The position numbers and the translations under genes are program-made. Shown here piece by piece: positions 18,138 to 26,156 of a stretch of 64,000 bases of DNA. The stretch lies in NCBI GenBank assembly GCA_035459965.1, contig DATHXC010000007.1:310001-374000 (forward strand), in the 5' to 3' direction. The first letter of the stretch is position 1. Every line of letters starts with the position of its first letter. The DNA comes from DATHXC01 sp035459965 (GTDB lineage: Bacteria > Pseudomonadota > Gammaproteobacteria > Burkholderiales > Methylophilaceae). The notes beneath the pieces are model-generated. The model made no database searches, was not told where the DNA came from, and saw nothing but the letters and a program-made list of their open reading frames with translations.

Positions 18138-19169
18138 ATGCATCGTGCACTCGCATTAGGTCTGGCAGTTTTCAGCGCTTTATTCAGCTTGATTTTCACA
18201 TCATCCACCTATGCTTATGACAGGGATAAGCTCATGGGTTCATTTTTATCTATCGTCATGGTACGTGGCTACAACCCGGATGGCAGCCTGGCTTATGGCT
18301 CGGGTGTGGTCGTGGGCGAAAACAAAGTCATGACCAATTGCCATATATTCCGCCAGACCAAGCAGCCATGGGTTTCTCGTGGTGAAGATACTTATGCCAT
18401 TATCTCGGTACAAGCCGATCGATATCACGATGTATGTCTGCTCACCGCAGATAACCTTCCCTTCAAGCCGATTCCATTGGGTAAAGCCAGCGACATGACA
18501 AAAGGGCAAGAAGTCATCGCCATCGGTCACTCCAGCGGCACGCCTGCGCCATTGACCTCGGCAGGCACATTAAAATCGTTATATGACTATAACAATGGCA
18601 AGGTAATACGCACCACAGCCCGTTTTGCGATGGGTGCCAGCGGCAGCGGCTTGTTTAATGGCGAAGGCCAGCTAATCGGTATCAACACCTTTAAATCACC
18701 GGGGCGCAGTGCATATTTTTATGCCCTGCCAGTGGAATGGCTGGCCGAGCTGCAAAAATTGCCGACAGAAACCAAATTTCCTATCGACGGTAAAGCGTTC
18801 TGGGAAGAAGAAGACTTGCAAAAGCCTTTCTTCATGCAAATGGCATTGCCAGAAATCAAGCAGGACTGGGCAAAGCTGGCCGAAGTGGCAGAACGCTGGA
18901 CCAAGGCTGAGCCTGGCAGCACGGAAGCCTGGTATGAACTCGGCCATGCCCGGGAAAACATGGGCATAAAAACAGAAGCTGAACAGGCCTATCGTCAGTC
19001 AGTGGCTCTGGATGCCCATAACACCGATGCCCTGTTCCGTATCGGCGTGCTGGCCTCAGAAAAAGGCGACAAGATAGAAATGCATAGCATCAACCTGGCA
19101 CTGCTTGATATCGATAAAGAACTTGCTGACGAATTCAGCAAAATCGTGGGCTGTGCTACCCAGTGTTAA
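18138..19169 (+). CDS. Secreted trypsin-like serine protease with C-terminal TPR
   Basis: 343 residues. A signal peptide occupies 1-26 (cleavage after TYA). The chymotrypsin/HtrA-type triad is visible: His69 in NCHI, Asp98 in YHDVC and Ser168 in GASGSG. There is no PDZ domain, so it is not a DegP orthologue. Instead, residues about 245-315 form tetratricopeptide-like helices (LAEVAERWTKAEPGSTEAWYELG and a second unit). It probably acts in the periplasm on or within a protein complex; the substrate is unknown. The ATG at 18138 has a GGGG ribosome site 7 nt upstream. It stands alone between uvrB and the aminotransferase. Confidence 0.82.
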   Translation: MHRALALGLAVFSALFSLIFTSSTYAYDRDKLMGSFLSIVMVRGYNPDGSLAYGSGVVVGENKVMTNCHIFRQTKQPWVSRGEDTYAIISVQADRYHDVCLLTADNLPFKPIPLGKASDMTKGQEVIAIGHSSGTPAPLTSAGTLKSLYDYNNGKVIRTTARFAMGASGSGLFNGEGQLIGINTFKSPGRSAYFYALPVEWLAELQKLPTETKFPIDGKAFWEEEDLQKPFFMQMALPEIKQDWAKLAEVAERWTKAEPGSTEAWYELGHARENMGIKTEAEQAYRQSVALDAHNTDALFRIGVLASEKGDKIEMHSINLALLDIDKELADEFSKIVGCATQC

Positions 19170-19301
19170 TACCAGTAGGAATTAAGCCGCAATAAAACGT
19201 GCTTAATTTATGTTTAAAAGCTCGCTGCGGGTTTCGGAACGGTGATTTTGTGAGTAAAATTAGGGTTTTGCATCTACTCACACAAGTTCAAGGACTACAT
19301 T

Positions 19302-20510
19302 TTGGAATCAGCGTTATTAGAACTCTCGCAGCGAGTTCAATCTATCAAGGAATCCCCTACCCTCGCCGTCACCGCACGCGCAGGTAAACTTAAAGCCGAA
19401 GGCAGGGACATCATCGGCCTGGGCGCTGGTGAGCCGGATTTCGATACCCCGCAGCACATCAAGGATGCAGCCAAAGCCGCTATTGACCGCGGCTTCACCA
19501 AATACACACCAGTTGCCGGGATTCCCGGCCTCAAAAAAGCCATCGTCAGCAAATTCAAGCAGCAAAATGGTTTCGACTTCACCGAGCAGGAAGTCATTGT
19601 TGGCGTAGGTGGCAAGCAATGTATTTTCAACCTTGCATTGGCTGTGCTCAACCCCGGCGATGAAGTCATTGTTCCCGCGCCATACTGGGTTTCATACGCA
19701 GATATCGCCCTGGTAGCAGGTGCCAAGCCGGTGATTATTCAGTGTGGTATTGAGCAGGATTTCAAACTGCTTCCTGCCCAGCTTGAAGCGGCGATTACCC
19801 CCAAAACCAAGCTGTTCATGATCAATTCACCATCCAACCCTACCGGCTCGGTCTATACATTGGCTGAACTACAAGCGCTGGGCGAAGTGCTGAAGAAACA
19901 CCCGCATGTGCTGGTAGCGACTGATGACATGTACGAACACGTAAACCTCACGGGCGACAAGTTCTACAACATCCTGAATGCCACACCAGAACTCAAGCCA
20001 CGCTGTATCGTGCTCAATGGCGTATCCAAGGCCTATTCTATGACAGGCTGGCGTATCGGCTATGCCGCAGGCCCGGCTTATATCATCAAGGCCATGGAAA
20101 TCCTGCAATCACAATCCACCTCCAACCCTACTTCTATCTCGCAAGTAGCTGCGCAAGCCGCGCTGGAAGGCCCACAGGATTGCATCACACCAATGGTAAA
20201 AGCCTTTATTGAGCGCCATGAGTATGTGGTGAACCGCTTCAACAGCATGCCCGGCCTGCACTGCATCAAGGCTGGTGGCGCTTTTTATGCATTCCCCGAT
20301 GCACGCGTGGCGATTACCAATTTGCACAAGGCAGGCAAGATTAGCGAGCCGACTGATATGGCGCTATCTGAATACCTGCTGGAAAAAGTTGGGGTAGCAG
20401 TGGTGCCAGGCTCGGCATTTGGTGCAGAGGGTTATTTCCGCATCTCATTTGCTACGTCGATGGAAAATTTGCAGAACGCTTTGGACAGGATTGCACAGGC
20501 ATTAAGCTAA
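19302..20510 (+). CDS. Pyridoxal-phosphate aspartate aminotransferase (class I, subgroup Ib)
   Basis: The protein has 402 residues. The PLP Lys is Lys243 in NGVSKAYSMTGWR, and the substrate-binding blocks are NSPSNPTG and the C-terminal Arg in YFRISFA. It transfers the amino group between aspartate or other amino acids and 2-oxoglutarate and feeds aspartate-family synthesis. The start is a TTG with AAGGA 7 nt upstream; no in-frame ATG occurs before the conserved N-terminal helix, so the TTG is well supported. It is closed by a 14-bp bidirectional terminator. Confidence 0.92.
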   Translation: MESALLELSQRVQSIKESPTLAVTARAGKLKAEGRDIIGLGAGEPDFDTPQHIKDAAKAAIDRGFTKYTPVAGIPGLKKAIVSKFKQQNGFDFTEQEVIVGVGGKQCIFNLALAVLNPGDEVIVPAPYWVSYADIALVAGAKPVIIQCGIEQDFKLLPAQLEAAITPKTKLFMINSPSNPTGSVYTLAELQALGEVLKKHPHVLVATDDMYEHVNLTGDKFYNILNATPELKPRCIVLNGVSKAYSMTGWRIGYAAGPAYIIKAMEILQSQSTSNPTSISQVAAQAALEGPQDCITPMVKAFIERHEYVVNRFNSMPGLHCIKAGGAFYAFPDARVAITNLHKAGKISEPTDMALSEYLLEKVGVAVVPGSAFGAEGYFRISFATSMENLQNALDRIAQALS

Positions 20511-20529
20511 GCTTTATGTAACTCAATCC

Positions 20530-20564
20530 AATAAAAAAGGCCTACTCGTAAGGCCTTTTTTATT
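20530..20564. terminator. Bidirectional terminator after the aminotransferase gene
   Basis: A perfect 14-bp stem (20530-20543 with 20551-20564, core AAAAAAGGCCT) has a 7-nt loop and A/T-runs on both sides. It serves the converging aminotransferase and YetF-like genes. Confidence 0.93.
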
Positions 20565-20606
20565 GGTCCTTCAACTGGTTGCAGGGTGGCTAACAAGTGA
20601 CCTATT

Positions 20607-21077
20607 CTATTTTTTCTCATATCCCTGCACACTCACTGTGCCATTGGTTTCCAGTATCGCCAGCTTCACATCTTTAATCTCAAAATAGCCAGATTGCCGC
20701 AAAGTGGAATCCAGCTCATGGCGCGTGAGCTTTGCATCATTCATCACATCCTCAAACAGCTTGCCCTCGTGAATGATCAACTGTGGCCGACCCTCAATAA
20801 TCTCTTCCAGTTTTTTGCTTTTGAAGGTGACCAGACCAACAAGGTAATTGACGGCAACCAGGGTAAACGCCGATATCAGGCCGCCTACCAGTGAGTTGTC
20901 GCCTGCATTCATGGAGTTCTGCACTGCGTTGGATAATATCAACAAAAGCACTAGGTCGAATGGCGAAAGCTGGCCTATCTGACGCTTGCCTGTGACGCGC
21001 AGCAATAAAATCAAAAAGGCATAAACAACCACCCCTCTTGCCACCAGCTCCCACCAAGGCACCGTCATATTAAACAT
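20607..21077 (-). CDS. YetF/DUF421-family membrane protein
   Basis: The protein has 156 residues. Two or three membrane helices occupy about 10-80 (LVARGVVVYAFLILLLRVTGKRQ, then LVLLLILSNAVQNSM). A soluble domain follows with the family pattern EGRPQLIIHEGKL and a strand-rich C terminus. YetF proteins form dimers through this domain; their biochemical role is not settled. GAGAGGG lies 7 nt before the ATG. The gene follows asmA by 38 nt on the same strand and may be in one transcript with it. Confidence 0.85.
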   Translation of the reverse strand: MFNMTVPWWELVARGVVVYAFLILLLRVTGKRQIGQLSPFDLVLLLILSNAVQNSMNAGDNSLVGGLISAFTLVAVNYLVGLVTFKSKKLEEIIEGRPQLIIHEGKLFEDVMNDAKLTRHELDSTLRQSGYFEIKDVKLAILETNGTVSVQGYEKK

Positions 21078-21115
21078 CGCAAATCCCTCTCTTAAAAACT
21101 ATCGTTATAAATGGC

Positions 21116-22540
21116 TTACTGTTTATCACCACTAAAAAACCCTTTAATCTTATCCACCGCCGAGCCAGCTTTTACCCCGATGGATGTCCCCACGCCCGGC
21201 CCCAGCAATGCAGTACCGGCCGCAGCGCCAGCCAGCGCTGTTTTAGTAGGAAACACCACCGGATGATCCAAAGTGCCCGACACCTGCATGGGGATCGCCG
21301 TCAGGCTCACACTGTTTTTCAGTTCGACATTCACTACGCCATCCAGCTCCTTTTTGGCATTCATTTTAACGGCACCATCGGCTGCGATTAAGCCTGAGCT
21401 GACATCAAGCTCGCTGACCTGATATTGCTTGCCAGATACGCTAAGCAAGCCAGCAAGCTTATCAAATTGCGTTTCTCCACCCTTTTGTCCCTGCCGCAGC
21501 AACAGGCTGGCCGCTCTTGCCAGGTCAAAGCCATACAGTACGCCATCCTGTATATTGAAACGAAAGCTTGCTCGCAGGTGATCCAGTAGCTTGGCGGGTT
21601 CTTTGGCAGTAGCGTTAAAGCTGCCGTTACCAAACATTCGACCACTCAGTTGAGTCGATTTTCTCACCAAGCTTACAGGTTCGCGCACTGACAAATCAGC
21701 AACCTTGAGTTTACCTTGCAGGCTCCAGGCATTCGCCCAATTGACCATAGCAGTCCCCGTGACTTTGCCGTGATAAAGCGCAGCATCTATATTGGTAACA
21801 TCCAGCTTATTGTCATAGAGCGTCATTTCCATTGCTAACGCGTCAATCAGGAATGGATAGCCAACAGGCACCACCCATTTATCAGCACGCACAGTGACCA
21901 GTCTTAGCCTGTCTAGTTTGACTCCGGCTTGCTTGTCATTTGCTAGCTTGGTATCAGGACCAAGGCTGATCTTAAGCTTACCATCTACCGTTTCTATCTC
22001 CGCAGCTTCTGGCCGATTGCCTGCTGCGAGTGATATCTTGGCATTCAGCAAAGGCATCTTTACATCGTCGTGCTTGTTTGCGTCTTGGTCCGCTTTACTC
22101 GCCTCGTCGCCCCATATCAGCTCAGCATCATTCACCACAATCTCACGCACTTCCACTGTCAGGTTAGCAGGCGCAGTGGCTTGCTTATCGATAAGTCCAG
22201 CAAGCATATCCAAAGCAGCCTTCTTCACTACAGGACCCTTAATATTGAGCTTGGAGATCACTTTGGTATCAGAAAACAAAGACGTCAGCGCAGGCACCAC
22301 AGATATTTTCTCAACGAACACCTCGTTATGATCACCCAGCATCACCTTATCGAGATTCAATCGTGGCGACGGCAAAATAGCGATGTGCAAAGCATCAATA
22401 TGCATTACCACCCCCAACTTTTCCGCAACCATTTGTTCTAGTTTGGGAATATAAGATTTTGTCGGAATGAAAAATGGCAAAACAAACAACAGCAATAAAA
22501 TCAGCAAAGCCGCAATCGCCAATCGCCCCGTTTTTCTCAT
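21116..22540 (-). CDS. AsmA-family envelope protein
   Basis: The protein has 474 residues, with one N-terminal membrane anchor (about 6-26) and a long beta-rich periplasmic part. The AsmA signature at the C-terminal side is seen in the blocks GRMFGNGSFNA, DGVLYGFDLARAA and LDHPVVFPTKTA. The last 40 residues are Gly/Ala-rich. AsmA-like proteins form elongated bridge structures linked to lipid transport and outer-membrane assembly; the exact cargo here is unknown. An AGAGGA site lies 7 nt before the ATG. Confidence 0.85.
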   Translation of the reverse strand: MRKTGRLAIAALLILLLLFVLPFFIPTKSYIPKLEQMVAEKLGVVMHIDALHIAILPSPRLNLDKVMLGDHNEVFVEKISVVPALTSLFSDTKVISKLNIKGPVVKKAALDMLAGLIDKQATAPANLTVEVREIVVNDAELIWGDEASKADQDANKHDDVKMPLLNAKISLAAGNRPEAAEIETVDGKLKISLGPDTKLANDKQAGVKLDRLRLVTVRADKWVVPVGYPFLIDALAMEMTLYDNKLDVTNIDAALYHGKVTGTAMVNWANAWSLQGKLKVADLSVREPVSLVRKSTQLSGRMFGNGSFNATAKEPAKLLDHLRASFRFNIQDGVLYGFDLARAASLLLRQGQKGGETQFDKLAGLLSVSGKQYQVSELDVSSGLIAADGAVKMNAKKELDGVVNVELKNSVSLTAIPMQVSGTLDHPVVFPTKTALAGAAAGTALLGPGVGTSIGVKAGSAVDKIKGFFSGDKQ

Positions 22541-22603
22541 TATTTATCCTCTGTTGATATTGACCAAACCGCGCTAAGTCTTTATTATTGCGCCTTCTCC
22601 GAT

Positions 22604-22679
22604 TCCTCGATAGCTCAGTCGGTAGAGCAACGGACTGTTAATCCGTGTGTCCCTGGTTCGAGCCCAGGTCGAGGAGCCA
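22604..22679 (+). tRNA. tRNA-Asn (anticodon GUU)
   Basis: A 76-nt cloverleaf: acceptor TCCTCGA with TCGAGGA, anticodon GTT at 22637-22639, T-loop GGTTCGAGCC, encoded CCA at 22677-22679. It is followed by a terminator at 22691. Its 3' half is repeated in decayed form at 27841-27888, which marks it as the attachment site of the island that follows. Confidence 0.97.
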
Positions 22680-22690
22680 AAAGATTCTAA

Positions 22691-22719
22691 AAGGCTGGCG
22701 CTTAGGCGCTGGCCTTTTT
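22691..22719 (+). terminator. tRNA-Asn terminator
   Basis: AAGGCTGGCGC (22691-22701) pairs with GCGCTGGCCTT (22706-22716) over a TTAG loop, with two G-U pairs in the RNA, followed by T residues. It sits inside the island side of the tRNA attachment site. Confidence 0.85.
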
Positions 22720-22764
22720 CAATTCTGGAAACGTGTTTATTTAAAAATTTAAGGAGCATCACTT

Positions 22765-23301
22765 TTGACCAACGCACAACGCAGAGCGCTTGCCCGCATG
22801 GCTGAAATGAACTCAGCAACTAATATCAATATGCCTGCACCAACACTTAGCAGCGGGTTTAGTCCACATGCGCTAGGTGCGTATTACGTTGTAACAGTGG
22901 GGACTGTCGGAAAAATCATCAACCTATTAGCTAAAGAAATCGAGCCACCTACTTACACATATGCAATCACCACCATTCATTTTGAACAGGATACCGAAAC
23001 GGGACAATGGTTTTGGTTTGATGGCAAAGAGAAACTATCCCCTCGCAAAAACCAGAACAGCTGGCGCCTAGGTAGCAAGATACTTTACGATACACGCGAA
23101 ACCGCAGAGACTGAGCTACAGCGCATAATGGCCAAAAACGGTGATCGAGTGACTAAGGTACATGACTTGCCAGAAGATTTAAAGCAATTGAAAAAGATCC
23201 TTAGTGCTAATCATCCAGATCGCAATAACCCCGATTCCGACCATGATCTCTATCAGGCAGCGATAGAGAAAATTGACAGAATGCGAGCAGCGAGTATTTG
23301 A
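22765..23301 (+). CDS. Uncharacterised protein with J-domain-like HPD tail
   Basis: 178 residues; I do not recognise the family. The first 30 residues are Ala/Met-rich, and 60-110 is probably a beta-rich domain (YTYAITTIHFEQDTETG, then QWFWFDGKEKL). The C-terminal 40 residues resemble helices II and III of a DnaJ domain: a basic helix LKQLKKILSAN, then HPDRN at 150-154, then an acidic linker and a second helix ending DRMR. The HPD tripeptide is the Hsp70-contact motif of J proteins, but the fold here is shortened. The start is a TTG with AAGGAG 8 nt upstream. It is the first gene of the tRNA-Asn island, where an integrase would usually lie. Confidence 0.65.
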   Translation: MTNAQRRALARMAEMNSATNINMPAPTLSSGFSPHALGAYYVVTVGTVGKIINLLAKEIEPPTYTYAITTIHFEQDTETGQWFWFDGKEKLSPRKNQNSWRLGSKILYDTRETAETELQRIMAKNGDRVTKVHDLPEDLKQLKKILSANHPDRNNPDSDHDLYQAAIEKIDRMRAASI

Positions 23302-23491
23302 AGAAAACAATGATTGTTTGATTTTGACTCGTTATGTAATGTTGGGCATTTTCTTTTTTGTTATTGAAATTAGCCGTGCGCATTTTCTACGCAATACGCA
23401 TGCATTACCGCACTGTTAATAATTTTAATATCTTTTTAATTCAATTAGTTATATATTTATCGTGACAGCATTTAAACAATGCAAAAATCTC

Positions 23492-24361
23492 TTAATCCTT
23501 AGCTAAGACCTTCAAAAATGGATCGTCAGTTCGCTCTTCTGACAATATCTTCCAGTATTTTCTAGCTTCATCTTTTAATTCAGTTTGCTCCAGCCAAACG
23601 GCATATAAAACGCGCTGAGAAAATTCAGTACCGTCGTCAGGACGTAAGGAGTTAAATTGACTCTTTAACTCCTCAGATGCAACAGTGAAGCTTCCAACAT
23701 TCGAAAATAACTTTCCATTTGAGTTTTTAGTGGAAACCCGCCATTTATAGCTTGAGGATTCTTTTAATTTGATAGAGCTAGGTAAGAATGCAGTTGTGCC
23801 ATTTAATGAAGTCTCAAAAACACTATTATTAGTCTCATCTATTAACTGAAACTTATAGGCTAATTCGGGAGCTACTACTTGCCAAGAAAATGACGGATTA
23901 TTCTCAACGGTTTTTGTATCATTCAGGTTAAGAAGCTTTATTTCAGACTTATCTTTTTCTAAAGATCGCATTAAAACGGCTGCTTGGGTGACTTTTAAAG
24001 GTTGAATTTTTACTGGAGCCTTCGCTAACAATGTTGAGCCAATGGGTTTGGGGGCATTACCGCTCACTCCATTTGGAGCAGTACGACCAAGCTTGATCTC
24101 AGCTGGACCAGTAATGTCATACTCTTGACCAGAGTCAAGAATAACCAAAATTGCACGGCTTTTTGATGAGACTGATACCTCATCCCCTACTTTCAACTCA
24201 GACAGAATCGTCAGCACTTTGCCAGAAGAGCTAGTCAACTCCACCTTTCCCTGTAAATCAGTAATCATTGCAATTGGATCATCAGCATAAGCAGGGCTAG
24301 AAATAAACAAAAAGATCATTGCGAATATAAAAGTCTTAGCCATTAGATAATTCACTTTCAT
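23492..24361 (-). CDS. Exported FecR-domain protein
   Basis: About 289 residues. With the ATG at 24361 (GGGG 8 nt upstream) the protein begins with a signal peptide cleaved after SPAYA. A FecR-type domain follows (sequence around KVELTSSSGKVLTILSEL, then GDEVSVSSKSRAILV), then a linker rich in Lys and Pro. A fibronectin-like module comes next (PSFSWQV, then YKWRVST), and a short helical C terminus ends it. FecR domains bind ligands or partners in the envelope. It overlaps the end of the cyclase gene by 26 nt, so it is translated with it. Longer starts at 24379 (ATG) and 24385 (TTG) are possible but have no better ribosome site. Confidence 0.75.
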   Translation of the reverse strand: MKVNYLMAKTFIFAMIFLFISSPAYADDPIAMITDLQGKVELTSSSGKVLTILSELKVGDEVSVSSKSRAILVILDSGQEYDITGPAEIKLGRTAPNGVSGNAPKPIGSTLLAKAPVKIQPLKVTQAAVLMRSLEKDKSEIKLLNLNDTKTVENNPSFSWQVVAPELAYKFQLIDETNNSVFETSLNGTTAFLPSSIKLKESSSYKWRVSTKNSNGKLFSNVGSFTVASEELKSQFNSLRPDDGTEFSQRVLYAVWLEQTELKDEARKYWKILSEERTDDPFLKVLAKD

Positions 24362-26141
24362 TAAATTTACCCCAGCCATAGACAAGGACAGGGGTATGCC
24401 CTTTGATAGTATGTTTGCCTAGATTGATAAACTCCGTTTTAGCCACATTGGAATCAGTACTTAAGTGACCAAAGACCTCTTCGGAGAATACAATCTGACA
24501 ACCCACATCCTTAGTCAAACCCTCAAGTCTTGATGCTACATTCGCCACATCCCCAATAGCCGTATAGTCATGCCTGGAAGAAGCCCCTACATTGCCAATA
24601 ATGACCTCTCCACAATGTAAGCCAATACCAATTTTTATATTCTTTTTACCTTCAGTTGTAAGCATAGCGTTTAACCTAGCAACCTCGCCTAGCATTTCCT
24701 GTGCGGCGTTAAACCCCAATAATGCCGGATTTTCGGTGACTTTTGGTGCCCCAAAGACAGCCATTATTCCATCTCCCATAAAACATAGTACCAGTCCATC
24801 TTTGCTATGAATTGCGCTGACCACTCCTTCGAAATAACGATTCAAGAGGCTGACAACCTCTTCTGGCGGAGTAGCCTCACTCAAAGTAGTGAATCCCCTA
24901 ATGTCTGCAAACAGAATGCAAACATATTGCCTTTCACCACCTAGCTTAGGGGTGAATTTTCCAGCCAAAATTTCACGCATTAATGCAGGACTGACTGCAC
25001 CAGAAAAAGAACGCTTAAGGATCAAACGTTCTTTAATTTTCAAAACCGACTCATAACCAAGCCTGGATGAAATGGCTAGATTTAAACCCAATATGATTGT
25101 AGCAACAGGAAGGTAATGGCCTTGGCGAAATAAGAAAGCCGAAAAAACAAAAAACAAGAAGGATGTTGAAATTAGAATGCCAATTGAGGAAATTGCACTC
25201 AACTCAAAAAACCAGATTAACGAAACTAAAAAAATGAGTATCAACACTACCCATATTGGAAATGGCTCAACAATTCGATCTGCCAGAATAGATCGTAGCG
25301 TCTGTGCATGTACAAGAACACCCGGAGCATAGTTATTATTGTTTTCCCAAGAGGCAAGATTTATAGGTTGATGCAGCCTATCTTCTGCTGGCAAAACCGA
25401 ACCTAACAATATGCATTTTCCACTAAGCGCTTTTTTAAGAGCGTCGCTATTATTGTTTTGAAACCAGTCCAATAAGACATGGAATGGTATGTAGTTGAAC
25501 TGGCCTCCAACTGAATAATCAATTAATCCATATTTCGGAGTTATATTTAATGCTCTAGCCATTTGACCGGCAATTGTGGGTACTACACTATGATCTTCGC
25601 CTAAGAACTCATCAAACCTACGCACTGTATTGTCTGAATCAAGCGGGAAAAGTGCGAATCCAGTGCCGCCCTTTCCTGCGATGAGTTCAAACTTCCTATA
25701 TAAAGGGCGTGGATTACCTGAGCTATCTAGCGTTAATGCGAGCACTACAGGCATTACTCTTTTCGCTTTCAAAATCCCCATCATCAGAGACTCATCATAG
25801 CCGGCGAGAATTTCGTTGAACGAGCGATCAGGCAGCACTATATCCAGACCCACAGCCCTTGGCTCACCCAAGGTCACCGCTTGCAAAAAATCACCTAAAT
25901 GTTTATGCCAAAGTGCAAACGGTTCTGGGAGCTGCTTGATAGATGTTTCATCTATCCCAATTACAACTACATCGGCATCGACGTTTTTAGGGAAGAAATG
26001 TCTGGTGAATCTTATCTCTGTATCAAGCAGTAGGTTATTCGACTTTTCTCCCAACTCTGAAAAATTAATCAAATAGCTTGTAGATAGAATTAATAAGTAT
26101 GCGAATAGATACTTAACAGAAGTTTTATTTTTAAGTATCAC
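24336..26141 (-). CDS. CHASE2-sensor class III adenylate/guanylate cyclase
   Basis: The protein has 601 residues. One membrane helix (about 11-27) is followed by an extracytoplasmic CHASE2 sensor (about 35-290) with the blocks VVVIGIDETSI and RAVGLDIVLPDRS. Three closely spaced helices (about 296-360) lead to a cytoplasmic class III cyclase domain (about 400-590). The metal-binding residues are Asp413 (FADIRGF) and Asp457 (GDGIMAVFG), and DYTAIGDVANVASRLE carries the late catalytic block. All suggest an active enzyme; cAMP versus cGMP cannot be decided. The start is a GTG 15 nt after the caspase-like gene. CHASE2-cyclase next to FecR-domain genes is a recurring bacterial pairing. Confidence 0.88.
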   Translation of the reverse strand: MILKNKTSVKYLFAYLLILSTSYLINFSELGEKSNNLLLDTEIRFTRHFFPKNVDADVVVIGIDETSIKQLPEPFALWHKHLGDFLQAVTLGEPRAVGLDIVLPDRSFNEILAGYDESLMMGILKAKRVMPVVLALTLDSSGNPRPLYRKFELIAGKGGTGFALFPLDSDNTVRRFDEFLGEDHSVVPTIAGQMARALNITPKYGLIDYSVGGQFNYIPFHVLLDWFQNNNSDALKKALSGKCILLGSVLPAEDRLHQPINLASWENNNNYAPGVLVHAQTLRSILADRIVEPFPIWVVLILIFLVSLIWFFELSAISSIGILISTSFLFFVFSAFLFRQGHYLPVATIILGLNLAISSRLGYESVLKIKERLILKRSFSGAVSPALMREILAGKFTPKLGGERQYVCILFADIRGFTTLSEATPPEEVVSLLNRYFEGVVSAIHSKDGLVLCFMGDGIMAVFGAPKVTENPALLGFNAAQEMLGEVARLNAMLTTEGKKNIKIGIGLHCGEVIIGNVGASSRHDYTAIGDVANVASRLEGLTKDVGCQIVFSEEVFGHLSTDSNVAKTEFINLGKHTIKGHTPVLVYGWGKFNESELSNG

Positions 26142-26156
26142 TTTTTAGAAGTAGCC

